From positions 1-64,000 of the forward strand of contig JAUYAB010000058.1 in the NCBI GenBank assembly GCA_030693705.1: a stretch of 64,000 nt of DNA, given 5' to 3'. The notes under the pieces were generated by a model that worked only from the letters and a program-made list of their open reading frames with translations, searched no databases and was not told the DNA's origin. This DNA comes from Ignavibacteria bacterium (GTDB taxonomy: Bacteria > Bacteroidota > Ignavibacteria > Ignavibacteriales > Ignavibacteriaceae). Both the position numbers and the translations under genes were made by a program. Position 1 is the first letter of the stretch; every line of letters starts with the position of its first letter. Below, piece after piece: positions 26,585 through 36,180 of the stretch.

Positions 26585-28261
26585 TTACTTCTTTTCGGCA
26601 ATTGATCTTAATCGTGCATTGATAAATTGAGTTCCTTCGCGCCACTCCGGAGCATCTTTACTATTGGCAAGGTTAAAACAGAGATCAAATAATATTTTTG
26701 CGTGCCTGGCAGCCGCTTCACAATCAACTTCATGTTTTAGATCATCAAAGGGAGTATGGTAATAATTTAGATAGTAATCAATAAACGCTTCCGTTACTTC
26801 CTCTTTGGATTTCGATTTGTTCTTTGTTCCTTCCAAAACTAAAATTGAGGGGATGCCCGCCAAAGCAAATGCTAATTGATCTGATTTATTAAATGCATCA
26901 AATCTTTTAAATTGTGATGGAATATTTTCTAATGATAAATTATATGTTCCGGCAGTTGAAGTTAGCCATTTATCCAACGTGGAAAGACCGGCTCCAATGC
27001 CAACAATACTTTCAAAGTCCTTGAACATCGCAACTCCATCTATATTAATGTTTGCGATTGTTTTATAAAGCGGAACAACCGGGTTTTCGGTATAATAACT
27101 TGATCCAAGTAAACCTTTTTCTTCCCCGGTAATGGCAATAAAGAGAATTGCTCTTTTAGGTTTAATCTCCAAACTTGAAAATGCCTTAGCTAATTCAAGC
27201 AGAACAGAAACGCCAACGGCATTATCAAGTGCGCCGTTATAGATCGAATCATTCTTCACCGCTTGTCCAATTCCCAAATGATCATAATGGGCAGAGATGA
27301 TGAGATAAGAATTTTTTAATTCAGCATCGCTCCCCTCAACAGTCCCGATAACATTGGGTGAGATGAAATCACGTTCTTTAAACGCACCTTTAAATTTTAG
27401 CTTCGTTTTCAAAGAGAATGATTCTATTTTTTTTGTCTCGTGCATTTTCTTAATATCATCGAAAGTAAATTTAGAACCGAAAAAAAGTCTACCGGTGGTA
27501 TTTGGGTTAATGATAATACTCAAATTGCTTGAGACTGAATAAGCAAGAGTAACATCTTCAAATGAAAAATCTTTTTTAACGGCATTCCAATCTTCGAAAG
27601 AAGTTAACGGGATTTGAATTGTTCCTGACGCGCCTCTCGCAATTGCAATTCTTCTTTTTGATTCAGGATAACTGTAAATCGTTGGATACTGTGCATCGAA
27701 ATAATCTTTATCCTCAGAGTAAGGTTCGCCATCAAGATAAACAACTATTTTCCCTTCAACGTTTACCGATTGATAATCATTATAATCAAACTCAGGCGCA
27801 ACAATTCCATATCCGACAAAAACTAAAGGTATCGGGGTTGGAAGAAATGTTTGCTGACCTGATCTATAAAGAAAATAATCAGTTGAATAATTGAGATAAG
27901 TAGTATCTCTATCTGAAAGGAGCATCATTTCAGATGTATTTAAGGTTGTGCTTCCATGCATTGGAATATTTTGATAAAAAGAATTCCCGGATGGAATCGA
28001 TTTTAGATTGAATTTTGAAAATTGATCCGAAATATATTGAGCGGCAAGATTGCCCCCTTTTGTTCCAACACTTCTTCCTTCTAACGAATCATCGGCTAAT
28101 ACATGTAAATGTTCCTTTATCGGGTGGGATGAAATGTTAGTGAAGGCGGAATAAAAGGAATGATTTCCTTGCGAGAAAAGATAAAATGGGACGAACGTGA
28201 GTATTAAAAAATTTAGAAATAAAATATTCATTTGCTTAAAGGTAAATATCTCCATCAACAA
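26585..28261 (-). CDS. Exported M28-family zinc aminopeptidase with PA domain
   Basis: A 558-residue protein with a signal peptide (start at 28261 or, giving a cleaner signal, at 28231: MNILFLNFLIL). A protease-associated region (about 130-270) is inserted before the M28 catalytic core. Zinc ligands and catalytic residues are visible in ISAHYDHLG, GALDNAVGVS, ITGEEKGLLGS, NIDGVAM and YHTPFDDLKHE. It probably trims peptides in the periplasm or outside the cell. The PstS-like lipoprotein gene follows after 2 bases. Confidence 0.9.
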   Translation of the reverse strand: MLMEIFTFKQMNILFLNFLILTFVPFYLFSQGNHSFYSAFTNISSHPIKEHLHVLADDSLEGRSVGTKGGNLAAQYISDQFSKFNLKSIPSGNSFYQNIPMHGSTTLNTSEMMLLSDRDTTYLNYSTDYFLYRSGQQTFLPTPIPLVFVGYGIVAPEFDYNDYQSVNVEGKIVVYLDGEPYSEDKDYFDAQYPTIYSYPESKRRIAIARGASGTIQIPLTSFEDWNAVKKDFSFEDVTLAYSVSSNLSIIINPNTTGRLFFGSKFTFDDIKKMHETKKIESFSLKTKLKFKGAFKERDFISPNVIGTVEGSDAELKNSYLIISAHYDHLGIGQAVKNDSIYNGALDNAVGVSVLLELAKAFSSLEIKPKRAILFIAITGEEKGLLGSSYYTENPVVPLYKTIANINIDGVAMFKDFESIVGIGAGLSTLDKWLTSTAGTYNLSLENIPSQFKRFDAFNKSDQLAFALAGIPSILVLEGTKNKSKSKEEVTEAFIDYYLNYYHTPFDDLKHEVDCEAAARHAKILFDLCFNLANSKDAPEWREGTQFINARLRSIAEKK

Positions 28262-28267
28262 ATAAAA

Positions 28268-28296
28268 AAAGGACGCTAACGAATGCAGCGTCCTTT
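28268..28296 (-). terminator. Intrinsic terminator of the TonB receptor / T9SS protein operon
   Basis: The arms aaaggacgct (28268-28277) and agcgtccttt (28287-28296) form a perfect 10-bp stem with a 9-base loop. On the minus strand it follows the stop at 28331 and is trailed by TTTTATTT. Confidence 0.88.
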
Positions 28297-28330
28297 AGAG
28301 TTGGTGAGTGAGAGCGAGAGAGAGAATTGC

Positions 28331-31195
28331 CTACTTCAACAACGTCATTTTTTTTGTTAGACTAAAGGAATTTGCTTCCACTCTGTAAATGTAAATTCCG
28401 GTTGAAAGATTTGAAGCATCCCAGTTTACGTTATAAGTACCAGCTTCTCTATAACCGTTTACGAGAGTTGTTACAACCTGACCGAGCAAATTATAAACCG
28501 TCAATTTAACTGCCCCGGCTTGAGGTAAAGAGAATCTGATCGTTGTTGCCGGGTTAAATGGATTAGGATAATTTTGAGAAAGTTCAAACTTCACAGGAAT
28601 CTGGGCTGTTGCTAACTCTTCATTAGTTGATGAAACTACAGGAGTCATTTTAATTGTTGACCAGCCCGAAGTCCAATCTTCAGCTCCAAACGCACCAACA
28701 AATGTTGCGGTAACATCGAAAAATCCATCACCCGGAGGAACTGCTCCTCCGGTTAATGCCGGTGAACCAACTTTTGGTAAAACATTAGGTTGTGAAAGGA
28801 AAAACGGATTGCTCAACGCTGCTGCATCATTATTATCGTAGTATCTATTATTATTGCTTGTGAACCAGTTGCTATAGTCAAATCCGGCAACACCTTTTGT
28901 TGAATCTACACTCTTTGCCGCACCAGCTACGATTCCATTCTTGAACCACCACAAACCATCTTTTAAATCTTTATTGGTCTGCGTTCCATCAACATAAACA
29001 CCCGTTTTAGGCCAGCCAATAATCAAAGTATTGCTGATTTTATTTTGTGATGATCTTCTTAAATGCATGCCATAAGTATATTTTGAATCTATTGTTGAAG
29101 TTGATGTTGCTTTCGGTCCGATCAAAGTTACGTTCCACCAGGTTGGAGAAGTTCTCGGTGAATTTAGTGAACCCGTTCCATCATTATCGCTTTCAAATCC
29201 GTTCGATGTGCCTGCTTGATCGGCTACTAACGGATCTCTTACTCCAAGTAAGAACTGTAACTTCCCTTGAAAACCGAAATCAGTATCAAAGTCATCATCA
29301 GTACCTCCGTAAGCAATTAAGTGCTTACAGTTTACTGTGCCGCCAAACCATTCGTATGAATCATCACCTGAATAATAAACTTGAATATAATCTACCGTTG
29401 TTCCAGCGCCTACACCGCCAAAAGTTAATCCGTTAATTTCATTATCTTTTGCAAATGCAACTCCCGGATATTCTATTCTTACGTATTTTAATGTTCCGCT
29501 GTTATCATTAACATCTGTACCGCCATAAATATCACTAATGTCTCCTGTTCCTTCTATTTGTCCGGAACCGCTTGCTACGTTGATAGGGGCTTTTCCTAAT
29601 AAAATAATTCCGCCCCAATCACCAGGTGCAGGTTCTTGAGTTGAACCTGATTTTGTATATTCACTTGTAAAAACAATTGGTGAGGTTGCTGTTCCGATTG
29701 CATTAAGCTTACCACCTTTACGAACTATCAATGAAGCTTTTGTTCCGGTTTTTCCATAAACCGTTGTACCGGCTTCGATGGTTAGTGTTGCTCCATCTAA
29801 TATATGTACAAATCCATTTAATAAATATGTTTTATTTGCAGTCCATGTTGTATTTGTTGTTATATCTCCGGTGATCTCTACTTCTGAACCGAAATTGAAT
29901 TTTGTCCAACTTTGCGTCCAATCTTCTGTACCAAAAGCTCCAACAAACGATGCATTCACATCAAAGAAGCCGTCGTTTGGAGGTGTTAAACCGTTTGTTA
30001 AAGCAGGCGAACCGGCTTTAGGCATAGCGTCCGGACGATTTAAGAAAAACGGATTATTTAATGCTGCTGCATCATTATTATCGTAGTATCTATTTTTATT
30101 GCTTGTGAACCAGTTGCTATAATCGAATCCGGCAACTCCTTTGGTTGTGTCTACACTCTTTACTGCACCGGCTATGATTCCATTCTTGAACCACCACAAG
30201 CCATCTTTTAAATCTTTATTGGTCTGCGTTCCATCAACATAAACACCCGTTTTAGGCCAACCAACAATTAAAGTATTGCTGATTTTATTTTGCGATGATC
30301 TTCTTAAATGCATCCCATGATCATACTTTACATCTATTTGCGTTGTGGGAGTTGCTTTCGGTCCGATTAAGGTTACATTCCACCAGGTCGGGGAAGTTCT
30401 CGGCGAATTCAAAGAGCCTGTTCCGTCATTATCACTTTCAAATCCATTTGATGTGCCTGCTTGATCCGCTACTAAAGGATCTCTAACTCCAAGTAAGAAC
30501 TGTAACTTCCCTTGAAAACCGAAATCAGTATCAAAGTCATCATCAGTACCTCCGTAAGCAATTAAGTGCTTACAGTTTACCGTACCGCCAAACCATTCAT
30601 AAGAATCATCGCCTGAATAAGCAACTTCAATATAATCTATAGTTGTTCCCGCGCCTACTCCGCCGAATGTTAACCCGTTAATTTCGTTATCTTTTGCAAA
30701 GGCAACACCCGGGAATTCAATTCTTACATATTTTAATGTGCCGCTGTTATCATTAACATCTGTACCGCCATAAATATCATTAATATCTCCTGTTCCTTCT
30801 ATTTGTCCGGAACCGCTTGCAACATTGATAGGAGCTTTTCCTAATAAAATGATTCCACCCCAATCGCCAGCCGCCGGTTCTTGCAATGATCCCGGTTTTG
30901 TATATTCACTTGTAAAAACTACCGGTGAGGTAACTGTACCGATCGCGTTAAGCTTTCCACCTTTACGAACGATCAATGAAGCTTTTGTTCCGATCTTTCC
31001 GTAAACCGTTGTTCCGGCTTCGATGTTTAGTGTAACACCATCCAATACATGAACAAAACCGTTTAGCAAATAATTATTATTCGCCGTCCAGGTTGTGCTG
31101 GTTGAAATATCACCTGAAATTTCAACTTGGGTTTGCGCGCTCAAATTGACCACAGATGTAAATAAGATGATCAATAACAGAAATATTTTTCTCAT
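28331..31195 (-). CDS. T9SS-exported protein with two tandem 415-residue repeats, Pho-controlled
   Basis: The preferred start at 31195 (MRKIFLLLIILF, GGAAAA upstream) gives 954 residues with a signal peptide; a longer frame begins at 31249. Two near-identical units of about 415 residues follow (roughly 25-440 and 441-855), each opening GDI(S/T)T(S/N)TTWTAN and containing GDWGGIILLGKAPIN and GGTDDDFDTDFGFQGKLQ. The glycine- and threonine-rich composition suggests a beta-helix surface protein. The last 85 residues are a type IX sorting domain (NYPNPFNPATTIRFSLP to KKMTLLK). It follows a TonB receptor gene in a Pho-controlled operon. Binding or processing of organic phosphate at the surface is possible but not shown. 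Confidence 0.88.
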   Translation of the reverse strand: MRKIFLLLIILFTSVVNLSAQTQVEISGDISTSTTWTANNNYLLNGFVHVLDGVTLNIEAGTTVYGKIGTKASLIVRKGGKLNAIGTVTSPVVFTSEYTKPGSLQEPAAGDWGGIILLGKAPINVASGSGQIEGTGDINDIYGGTDVNDNSGTLKYVRIEFPGVAFAKDNEINGLTFGGVGAGTTIDYIEVAYSGDDSYEWFGGTVNCKHLIAYGGTDDDFDTDFGFQGKLQFLLGVRDPLVADQAGTSNGFESDNDGTGSLNSPRTSPTWWNVTLIGPKATPTTQIDVKYDHGMHLRRSSQNKISNTLIVGWPKTGVYVDGTQTNKDLKDGLWWFKNGIIAGAVKSVDTTKGVAGFDYSNWFTSNKNRYYDNNDAAALNNPFFLNRPDAMPKAGSPALTNGLTPPNDGFFDVNASFVGAFGTEDWTQSWTKFNFGSEVEITGDITTNTTWTANKTYLLNGFVHILDGATLTIEAGTTVYGKTGTKASLIVRKGGKLNAIGTATSPIVFTSEYTKSGSTQEPAPGDWGGIILLGKAPINVASGSGQIEGTGDISDIYGGTDVNDNSGTLKYVRIEYPGVAFAKDNEINGLTFGGVGAGTTVDYIQVYYSGDDSYEWFGGTVNCKHLIAYGGTDDDFDTDFGFQGKLQFLLGVRDPLVADQAGTSNGFESDNDGTGSLNSPRTSPTWWNVTLIGPKATSTSTIDSKYTYGMHLRRSSQNKISNTLIIGWPKTGVYVDGTQTNKDLKDGLWWFKNGIVAGAAKSVDSTKGVAGFDYSNWFTSNNNRYYDNNDAAALSNPFFLSQPNVLPKVGSPALTGGAVPPGDGFFDVTATFVGAFGAEDWTSGWSTIKMTPVVSSTNEELATAQIPVKFELSQNYPNPFNPATTIRFSLPQAGAVKLTVYNLLGQVVTTLVNGYREAGTYNVNWDASNLSTGIYIYRVEANSFSLTKKMTLLK

Positions 31196-31258
31196 ACCAT
31201 TTTCCTTTTTTAGTTTATTAATTTTATATTCACACAAAAACCGAATCACTTTTACCCT

Positions 31259-34069
31259 TTAGTTCAATTGATACGAAATCCCCAGAGAGATGTTGCGTCC
31301 CCGCTTAATATTGTCTGCAACTTTATCTCCATCCAGGGTTCTTTGAATAGACACTTCATCCTGAGCCAATAAATCTTTAACCGCAAATTTTACCGTGAAA
31401 TTATTAAATATTTTTTGAGAGATGTTAAAATCGATCTGATCCCTTGGTCTGCTCAAGATATCCCCGGTTTGGTCAACGCCGACTTCTACAATTTTTTGCC
31501 CGACTTTATTATAAACAAGGTTTGCCGTTAAACCGGATTCGTACAGATCGTAGTAAAGCCCGATGTTTAACACATAGTCCGCCTGCCCTTGCAACGGCCG
31601 TTTTTGGACAGTTCCCGCTTGACCCAAACTTGCCGTTCCAAGATCAACTTCCGATTTAATAAGACTGATGTTGCAATTGAGTGATAGCGGTCTGAAAGCA
31701 TCCCAAATAAATGCAAGATTTTTACGCGCTTCCAACTCGATACCATAACTCACCGCGTTATCCGCATTTTTCCATGAGCGTGATTTTGAACTTGTGTTTA
31801 CTCCGATAACTTCAATCGGTTTATTGAAATGTTTATAGAAAAGATTTGCCGCAAACAATTCTGTCGGATCAGGATAAAATTCAAATCGAAGATCATAGTT
31901 ATCAATTACGGTTCTAACCAATTCAGGATTTCCGAAGACATAGTCATCGGTTAAAAAGTCATAGTACCCGGAAACTGCCAACTCTCTTAATTCGGGACGC
32001 GCGACTGTTTTGCCGTAAGCTCCACGGAAATTTATGTTTTCATTAAACCTATAAGTTAGGTTTAGTGAAGGAAGTACATCATTGTATTTGTGCGATACCG
32101 TAACTGTTTTTGTATAACTCTGGGGATCGATATAAGACAATCTTACATTTGAATATTCATATCTGAAACCGCCTGAAAGTTTAATGTCGGATAACAAAGT
32201 TGCATTGAACATCGCATAAGTACTTTGGACTCTTTCGGTCGCGTTATATTTATCGGAGGGATTTGAAACTTCGACTACGTAAATAAAATTCGGATTAATA
32301 TTTTCCGGCTGGAAAATATCTTCAACCGGAAGACTGAAAATACTGTCCCTCAAGTTGATCGAAGTTTTTCTCTGGTTGAAATCAAACCCGAATATTCTCG
32401 GTGCGTAAACTCTATCCTTCTTGTTCTGCAAGTAACCGATTTTGAAATTCGGCATTGAAGGTTCTTCAAACGGTTTTATAAGAAAGTCCCCGCTAAAACC
32501 GTAACTTTTATCTTTCAAGTCTGAAAAAAACCTGGTTGCCGTAGCTTGATTCATTGAAAAACGTAGATCAGTTTCGGGAGCGTCTAACTCTCTACTATAC
32601 CAATACTTTCTGGAGTCCGGTTCTTTTCTCTCAGAGTTGGCGTAATTTACATTCCAGTTGAACATGCTGTTGTTTAAGGGAGTAACCACATGTTCACCGA
32701 TCAACTGAGTTGAATAAAGAGAACGTTCCGTAAACTGAAGCGAGGTCGCTTCTCTATATTCGGGAACGTAGAAATGACTTCCCTTTGTTGTAACAACATT
32801 ATTATCAGTGTTTTGGTTATAAATATTTTTAAAACTGATCTTGTTGCTTCCGCCAAACTTATAACTTGCATTAAATAACGCTCCCCAAAGAATGTTATTT
32901 AAATAATCGGAACCGGTATAATCATACCAGGTACCGCTGTAATTGAAATATTTTCTTTCATACTTCCTTAATTCGTTGGTGGATGAATAAGTAAGCGATC
33001 CGATAAATCCGAGTTTTCCTTCTTCACCGATCTCGTAAGAATCGCCAATGGATAATTTGAAATTTGAGTTAAACGGCATTTTGCCTTTTTGTATTCCCCA
33101 ATCATTTTTAAACGATCGCCCGATTTCTTGAATGGTTTTACTTCCAAGAGAAGAATTGACGTGATCAGAAGGAACAGTTGAAGGTAAATTGCGCGACCCG
33201 TCGTCAATGCCGAGAAAATCATATTTACCTGAAGCATACGTCAGCATGTCTCTATTCGTTGATAAAGTATTGTATGAACTCCCCATGCTAAATTCAATTA
33301 AGGAATTTGAAGGGAATTCAACGGTATTGATCTGGACTAAGCCGCCGGAAAAATCAGCCGGTTTATCGGGAGTTGCTGATTTACTTGTAATAACATTTTC
33401 AATTAACGATGATGGAAATAGATCGTACGAAACGCTTTTCTTTTCAGGATCAGTGCTCGGTAAATTTGCTCCGTTCAACATGGTTGAATTGTAACGATCG
33501 CTCACCCCTCTGATGTAAGCGTACTTTCCATCTGAAATTGTAACGCCGGTCATTCTTTTTAAAATATCTGTTCCATCAGAACTATTATTTTTCTTGATCA
33601 ATTCAGCGCTGATACCATCTACAATACCCAATGATTTTTTCTGAATGCTAAGCATTGCGGCTTCCGAAGACTTTATCGCTTCGGCAGAAACAACGATCTC
33701 ATTCATCTCTTTTGTTTCGGGTTCAAGTTGTACATTGATCCTTATCTCTTTGCCCTCTTCGACTACAACATTTTCAACAAGCGCCGATTGATAAGAAATG
33801 TAGGAAAATTTTAACGAATACTTTCCCGGTTTTAATCCCCTAACTGAATATGTTCCATCAAGATCCGAAGTGGCTCCCATTGTTGTTCCCATAATTAAAA
33901 CCGACGCGCTGATCAGCTCTTCGTTATTGGACTTGTCGGTTATCTTTCCTCCGATCGAACCTTTCCCTTGACCGAAGAGTGAGCTGAACCCATACATGAA
34001 TATAAAAAAAACGGTAAGGGACTTCATAAAAATTTGTTTGTTCCATTTGTGATTGCTATACAAATACAT
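31259..34069 (-). CDS. TonB-dependent outer-membrane receptor with carboxypeptidase-like N-domain, Pho-controlled
   Basis: A 936-residue receptor. A signal sequence (hydrophobic core LTVFFIFMYGFSSLFG) is followed by a CarbopepD-regulatory-like domain (about 38-115, GKITDKSNNEELISASVLI to VVEEGKEIRINVQ), a plug domain (about 150-270, with VTISDGKYAYIRGVSDRYN) and a barrel ending NISLGISYQLN. The start at 34069 has AGGGAG just upstream and lies about 25 bases after the predicted transcription start; ATG 34027 would give a shorter signal. Together with the T9SS protein it probably imports a phosphorus-containing compound across the outer membrane; the substrate is unknown. Confidence 0.9.
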   Translation of the reverse strand: MYLYSNHKWNKQIFMKSLTVFFIFMYGFSSLFGQGKGSIGGKITDKSNNEELISASVLIMGTTMGATSDLDGTYSVRGLKPGKYSLKFSYISYQSALVENVVVEEGKEIRINVQLEPETKEMNEIVVSAEAIKSSEAAMLSIQKKSLGIVDGISAELIKKNNSSDGTDILKRMTGVTISDGKYAYIRGVSDRYNSTMLNGANLPSTDPEKKSVSYDLFPSSLIENVITSKSATPDKPADFSGGLVQINTVEFPSNSLIEFSMGSSYNTLSTNRDMLTYASGKYDFLGIDDGSRNLPSTVPSDHVNSSLGSKTIQEIGRSFKNDWGIQKGKMPFNSNFKLSIGDSYEIGEEGKLGFIGSLTYSSTNELRKYERKYFNYSGTWYDYTGSDYLNNILWGALFNASYKFGGSNKISFKNIYNQNTDNNVVTTKGSHFYVPEYREATSLQFTERSLYSTQLIGEHVVTPLNNSMFNWNVNYANSERKEPDSRKYWYSRELDAPETDLRFSMNQATATRFFSDLKDKSYGFSGDFLIKPFEEPSMPNFKIGYLQNKKDRVYAPRIFGFDFNQRKTSINLRDSIFSLPVEDIFQPENINPNFIYVVEVSNPSDKYNATERVQSTYAMFNATLLSDIKLSGGFRYEYSNVRLSYIDPQSYTKTVTVSHKYNDVLPSLNLTYRFNENINFRGAYGKTVARPELRELAVSGYYDFLTDDYVFGNPELVRTVIDNYDLRFEFYPDPTELFAANLFYKHFNKPIEVIGVNTSSKSRSWKNADNAVSYGIELEARKNLAFIWDAFRPLSLNCNISLIKSEVDLGTASLGQAGTVQKRPLQGQADYVLNIGLYYDLYESGLTANLVYNKVGQKIVEVGVDQTGDILSRPRDQIDFNISQKIFNNFTVKFAVKDLLAQDEVSIQRTLDGDKVADNIKRGRNISLGISYQLN

Positions 34070-34100
34070 TTTCTCCCTCTTTTAAATTGTAACTGTACCG

Positions 34101-34157
34101 CAAAGTTAAACTTGCCATATTATGTAAATGTTAAGCCCGTGTTAAGAAATTGTTAAG
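34101..34157 (-). promoter_or_regulatory. Pho box and -10 element of the TonB receptor operon
   Basis: Three perfect TGTTAAG 7-mers (34129-34135, 34140-34146, 34151-34157) and a fourth, TATTATG (34118-34124), have an exact 11-bp pitch. After 9 bp comes TAACTTTG on the minus strand (34101-34108), a perfect TAnnTTTG -10 element. The predicted start of transcription is about 25 bases before the ATG at 34069. Confidence 0.88.
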
Positions 34158-34180
34158 TTCAACTAAATATCGGTCAAAGT

Positions 34181-35950
34181 TTAAAAAGCGAAGTGCGGCT
34201 CTTGAACATCTTCCTTGAATGATACATTACTGTAAATGTATTTTTCTTTTTTTGTGTATTTGATCAAGTCGATATCGATGAGGATGAATCCGTCGACGCA
34301 GCTCTGGAAATCGGGATCAATACCAAAATCGAGGAACTGCGCTCCACCAGGTTCACACAATGCGGTGTATTGTTTGTATAATGGCGGGATCGACATACCG
34401 AAATATCTCAAGTTTTGTTTAAGGGATTTTAGTTCTTCTTTATAATTGTTGGAGTTGAAGATCGTTGATAATTCTTTTTTCCTTTCTTCACTAATCCGGA
34501 ATTTATTTCTTGCTCCAACTAAGCCATAAGCGTTGCCGTACCATTTCTCATAAAAGAAGACGATCATTTCTTTTACTTCAACGGGAAAAGTATTTGAAAG
34601 CGAAACAGGTCCAAAAAGAAATTGCACTCTTGGATTGACCGCGAGGAATGCTCCTATTCCCATCCACAAATAATCCAATGCATTTGTGTTCCAATATTTT
34701 GATTGAATGAAACTTCTTCCCAGTTCAATTGAATATGGAAGATGGAATTGAAATTGTTCTGTAAAGTTGAAGAGTGTTGAAGAGTAAAATCCCGCCGCAC
34801 CATATTTTTCAATTATTTCACTTCCCACGCCGATACGGTACGCGCCCATAATTTCTAAATTTTCTTCATCCCATAAAACGATGTGATTGTAATAAGCATC
34901 GTAAGGATCGGTGTCTAATTTCCTTCCGGTTCCTTCTCCAATTTTTCTAAAAGTTATTTCTCGCAACCGTGCAATTTCTTTAATAACATCCGGAAAAAGT
35001 TTATTGTTTGAGAGTAAATAGACTTTTTTCTTTTCATCAATATTTTGCAAGAGTGTTGCTGCTGAAAGCTGCCGCTTAATTTTTATCGGATCGATGGGGT
35101 GAATGACATTTTTTTCGGTTACGAAAATTCCCTTTTTATTTTTTCCTATAAGATAGACGTGTTTCTTCAACGTCTTAATTAAAGTCTTCCCCTTCAATAA
35201 TCCGGCAAACATTATTCTAACCGGGATCAAATCTCCAACTTTTATGGGAATCGTTTTCCCGCGTTGCTTAAATAATTCACGGGGTAAAAGAAACATGGAT
35301 AACGGTTTGGATAAAGCGGAAACTGCGTAAAAGAATAGACTGTTTCTTCCGCCCACAAATACCGAAAGAATAGGAGCGCGAGATTTTTCCGCAAAGTGAA
35401 GTGCGCCGCGCGTCCAGACATTATCTTGCAGACCGTTAAGCGTTAGTCTTGATACTTCTCCCGCCGGGAAAAAGATAACTGCGTGTTCTTCTTTCAAAGC
35501 TTTATCTATAGCATGGATATTTTCTTTTTGAATTCCACTATCGAATAAATTATAAGCGAGAAAATGTGATTTCAGATTTTCTATCTGCAATAAAATATCG
35601 TTCACAACTATTTTAACATCAGTGCGGACTTCAAGTACCAGTTTAAGCAGCCCTAATCCATCCAAACCACCGAGAGGATGATTGGAAACGATCACAACTT
35701 TTCCTTCACTTGGAATTTTTTCTCTATCTTTACTTGAGACCGAATATGAAAAATCAAACTCTTCAAAAAGTGCGTCAATAAATGCTGAGCCGTCTAATCC
35801 TTCGTGTTTGGCTAAAAATGAATTGATCTTTTTCACCTTCATTATGCCTGATAAAACCGATTCCACGGCTTTACCCGGCAATGAAATTTTCTTATTGTAG
35901 AGTGAAGGGATTCTGTTTCTAAGAATATTATTTAAGTCTATCTGAAGCAT
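34181..35950 (-). CDS. olsF: OlsF-like bifunctional acyltransferase (ornithine-lipid synthesis), Pho-controlled
   Basis: A 589-residue fusion. The N-terminal half is a PlsC-like acyltransferase with NHPLGGLDG (His91 and Asp97, one residue more than the usual HX4D) and IFFPAGEVSR. The C-terminal half (about 310-580) resembles the hemolysin/OlsB N-acyltransferase family (IARLREITFRKIGEGTGR, DPYDAYYNHIVLWDE, GAYRIG, ELGRSFI). In OlsF one domain N-acylates ornithine and the other adds the O-linked acyl chain, giving a phosphorus-free lipid. The ATG abuts the TGA of a small membrane-protein gene that carries a Pho promoter, which supports a role in lipid replacement under phosphate starvation. Amino-acid specificity (ornithine or another) is inferred. 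Confidence 0.82.
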   Translation of the reverse strand: MLQIDLNNILRNRIPSLYNKKISLPGKAVESVLSGIMKVKKINSFLAKHEGLDGSAFIDALFEEFDFSYSVSSKDREKIPSEGKVVIVSNHPLGGLDGLGLLKLVLEVRTDVKIVVNDILLQIENLKSHFLAYNLFDSGIQKENIHAIDKALKEEHAVIFFPAGEVSRLTLNGLQDNVWTRGALHFAEKSRAPILSVFVGGRNSLFFYAVSALSKPLSMFLLPRELFKQRGKTIPIKVGDLIPVRIMFAGLLKGKTLIKTLKKHVYLIGKNKKGIFVTEKNVIHPIDPIKIKRQLSAATLLQNIDEKKKVYLLSNNKLFPDVIKEIARLREITFRKIGEGTGRKLDTDPYDAYYNHIVLWDEENLEIMGAYRIGVGSEIIEKYGAAGFYSSTLFNFTEQFQFHLPYSIELGRSFIQSKYWNTNALDYLWMGIGAFLAVNPRVQFLFGPVSLSNTFPVEVKEMIVFFYEKWYGNAYGLVGARNKFRISEERKKELSTIFNSNNYKEELKSLKQNLRYFGMSIPPLYKQYTALCEPGGAQFLDFGIDPDFQSCVDGFILIDIDLIKYTKKEKYIYSNVSFKEDVQEPHFAF

Positions 35951-36145
35951 TCAATTCTCAAATTGGTTTGATAAATCTTTTGTATCGCTATGTTTCGCAA
36001 AAAGAAAACCGATACTGTAAACGAGTAGTGAAAATCCGAGTGAAATGATCCCGAAGAAGTATTCGCTTCTAAAGAGGGAAAGTATGAATCCCGTTAGAAA
36101 TGCAATGGCTACAAACAATAAACTTGCTGAAACTTTTTCTATCAT
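35951..36145 (-). CDS. Small two-helix membrane protein coupled to OlsF
   Basis: A 64-residue protein with two hydrophobic helices (ASLLFVAIAFLTGFILSLF and FFGIISLGFSLLVYSIGFLF) and a charged C-terminus. AGGAG (36152-36156) precedes the ATG and its TGA abuts the olsF start, so translation is coupled. It is the first gene behind a Pho box. No family was recognised; it may help place OlsF at the membrane, which is inference. Confidence 0.78.
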   Translation of the reverse strand: MIEKVSASLLFVAIAFLTGFILSLFRSEYFFGIISLGFSLLVYSIGFLFAKHSDTKDLSNQFEN

Positions 36146-36180
36146 GTTGTTCTCCTAATTGTGATATTTTTTTTCACAAG

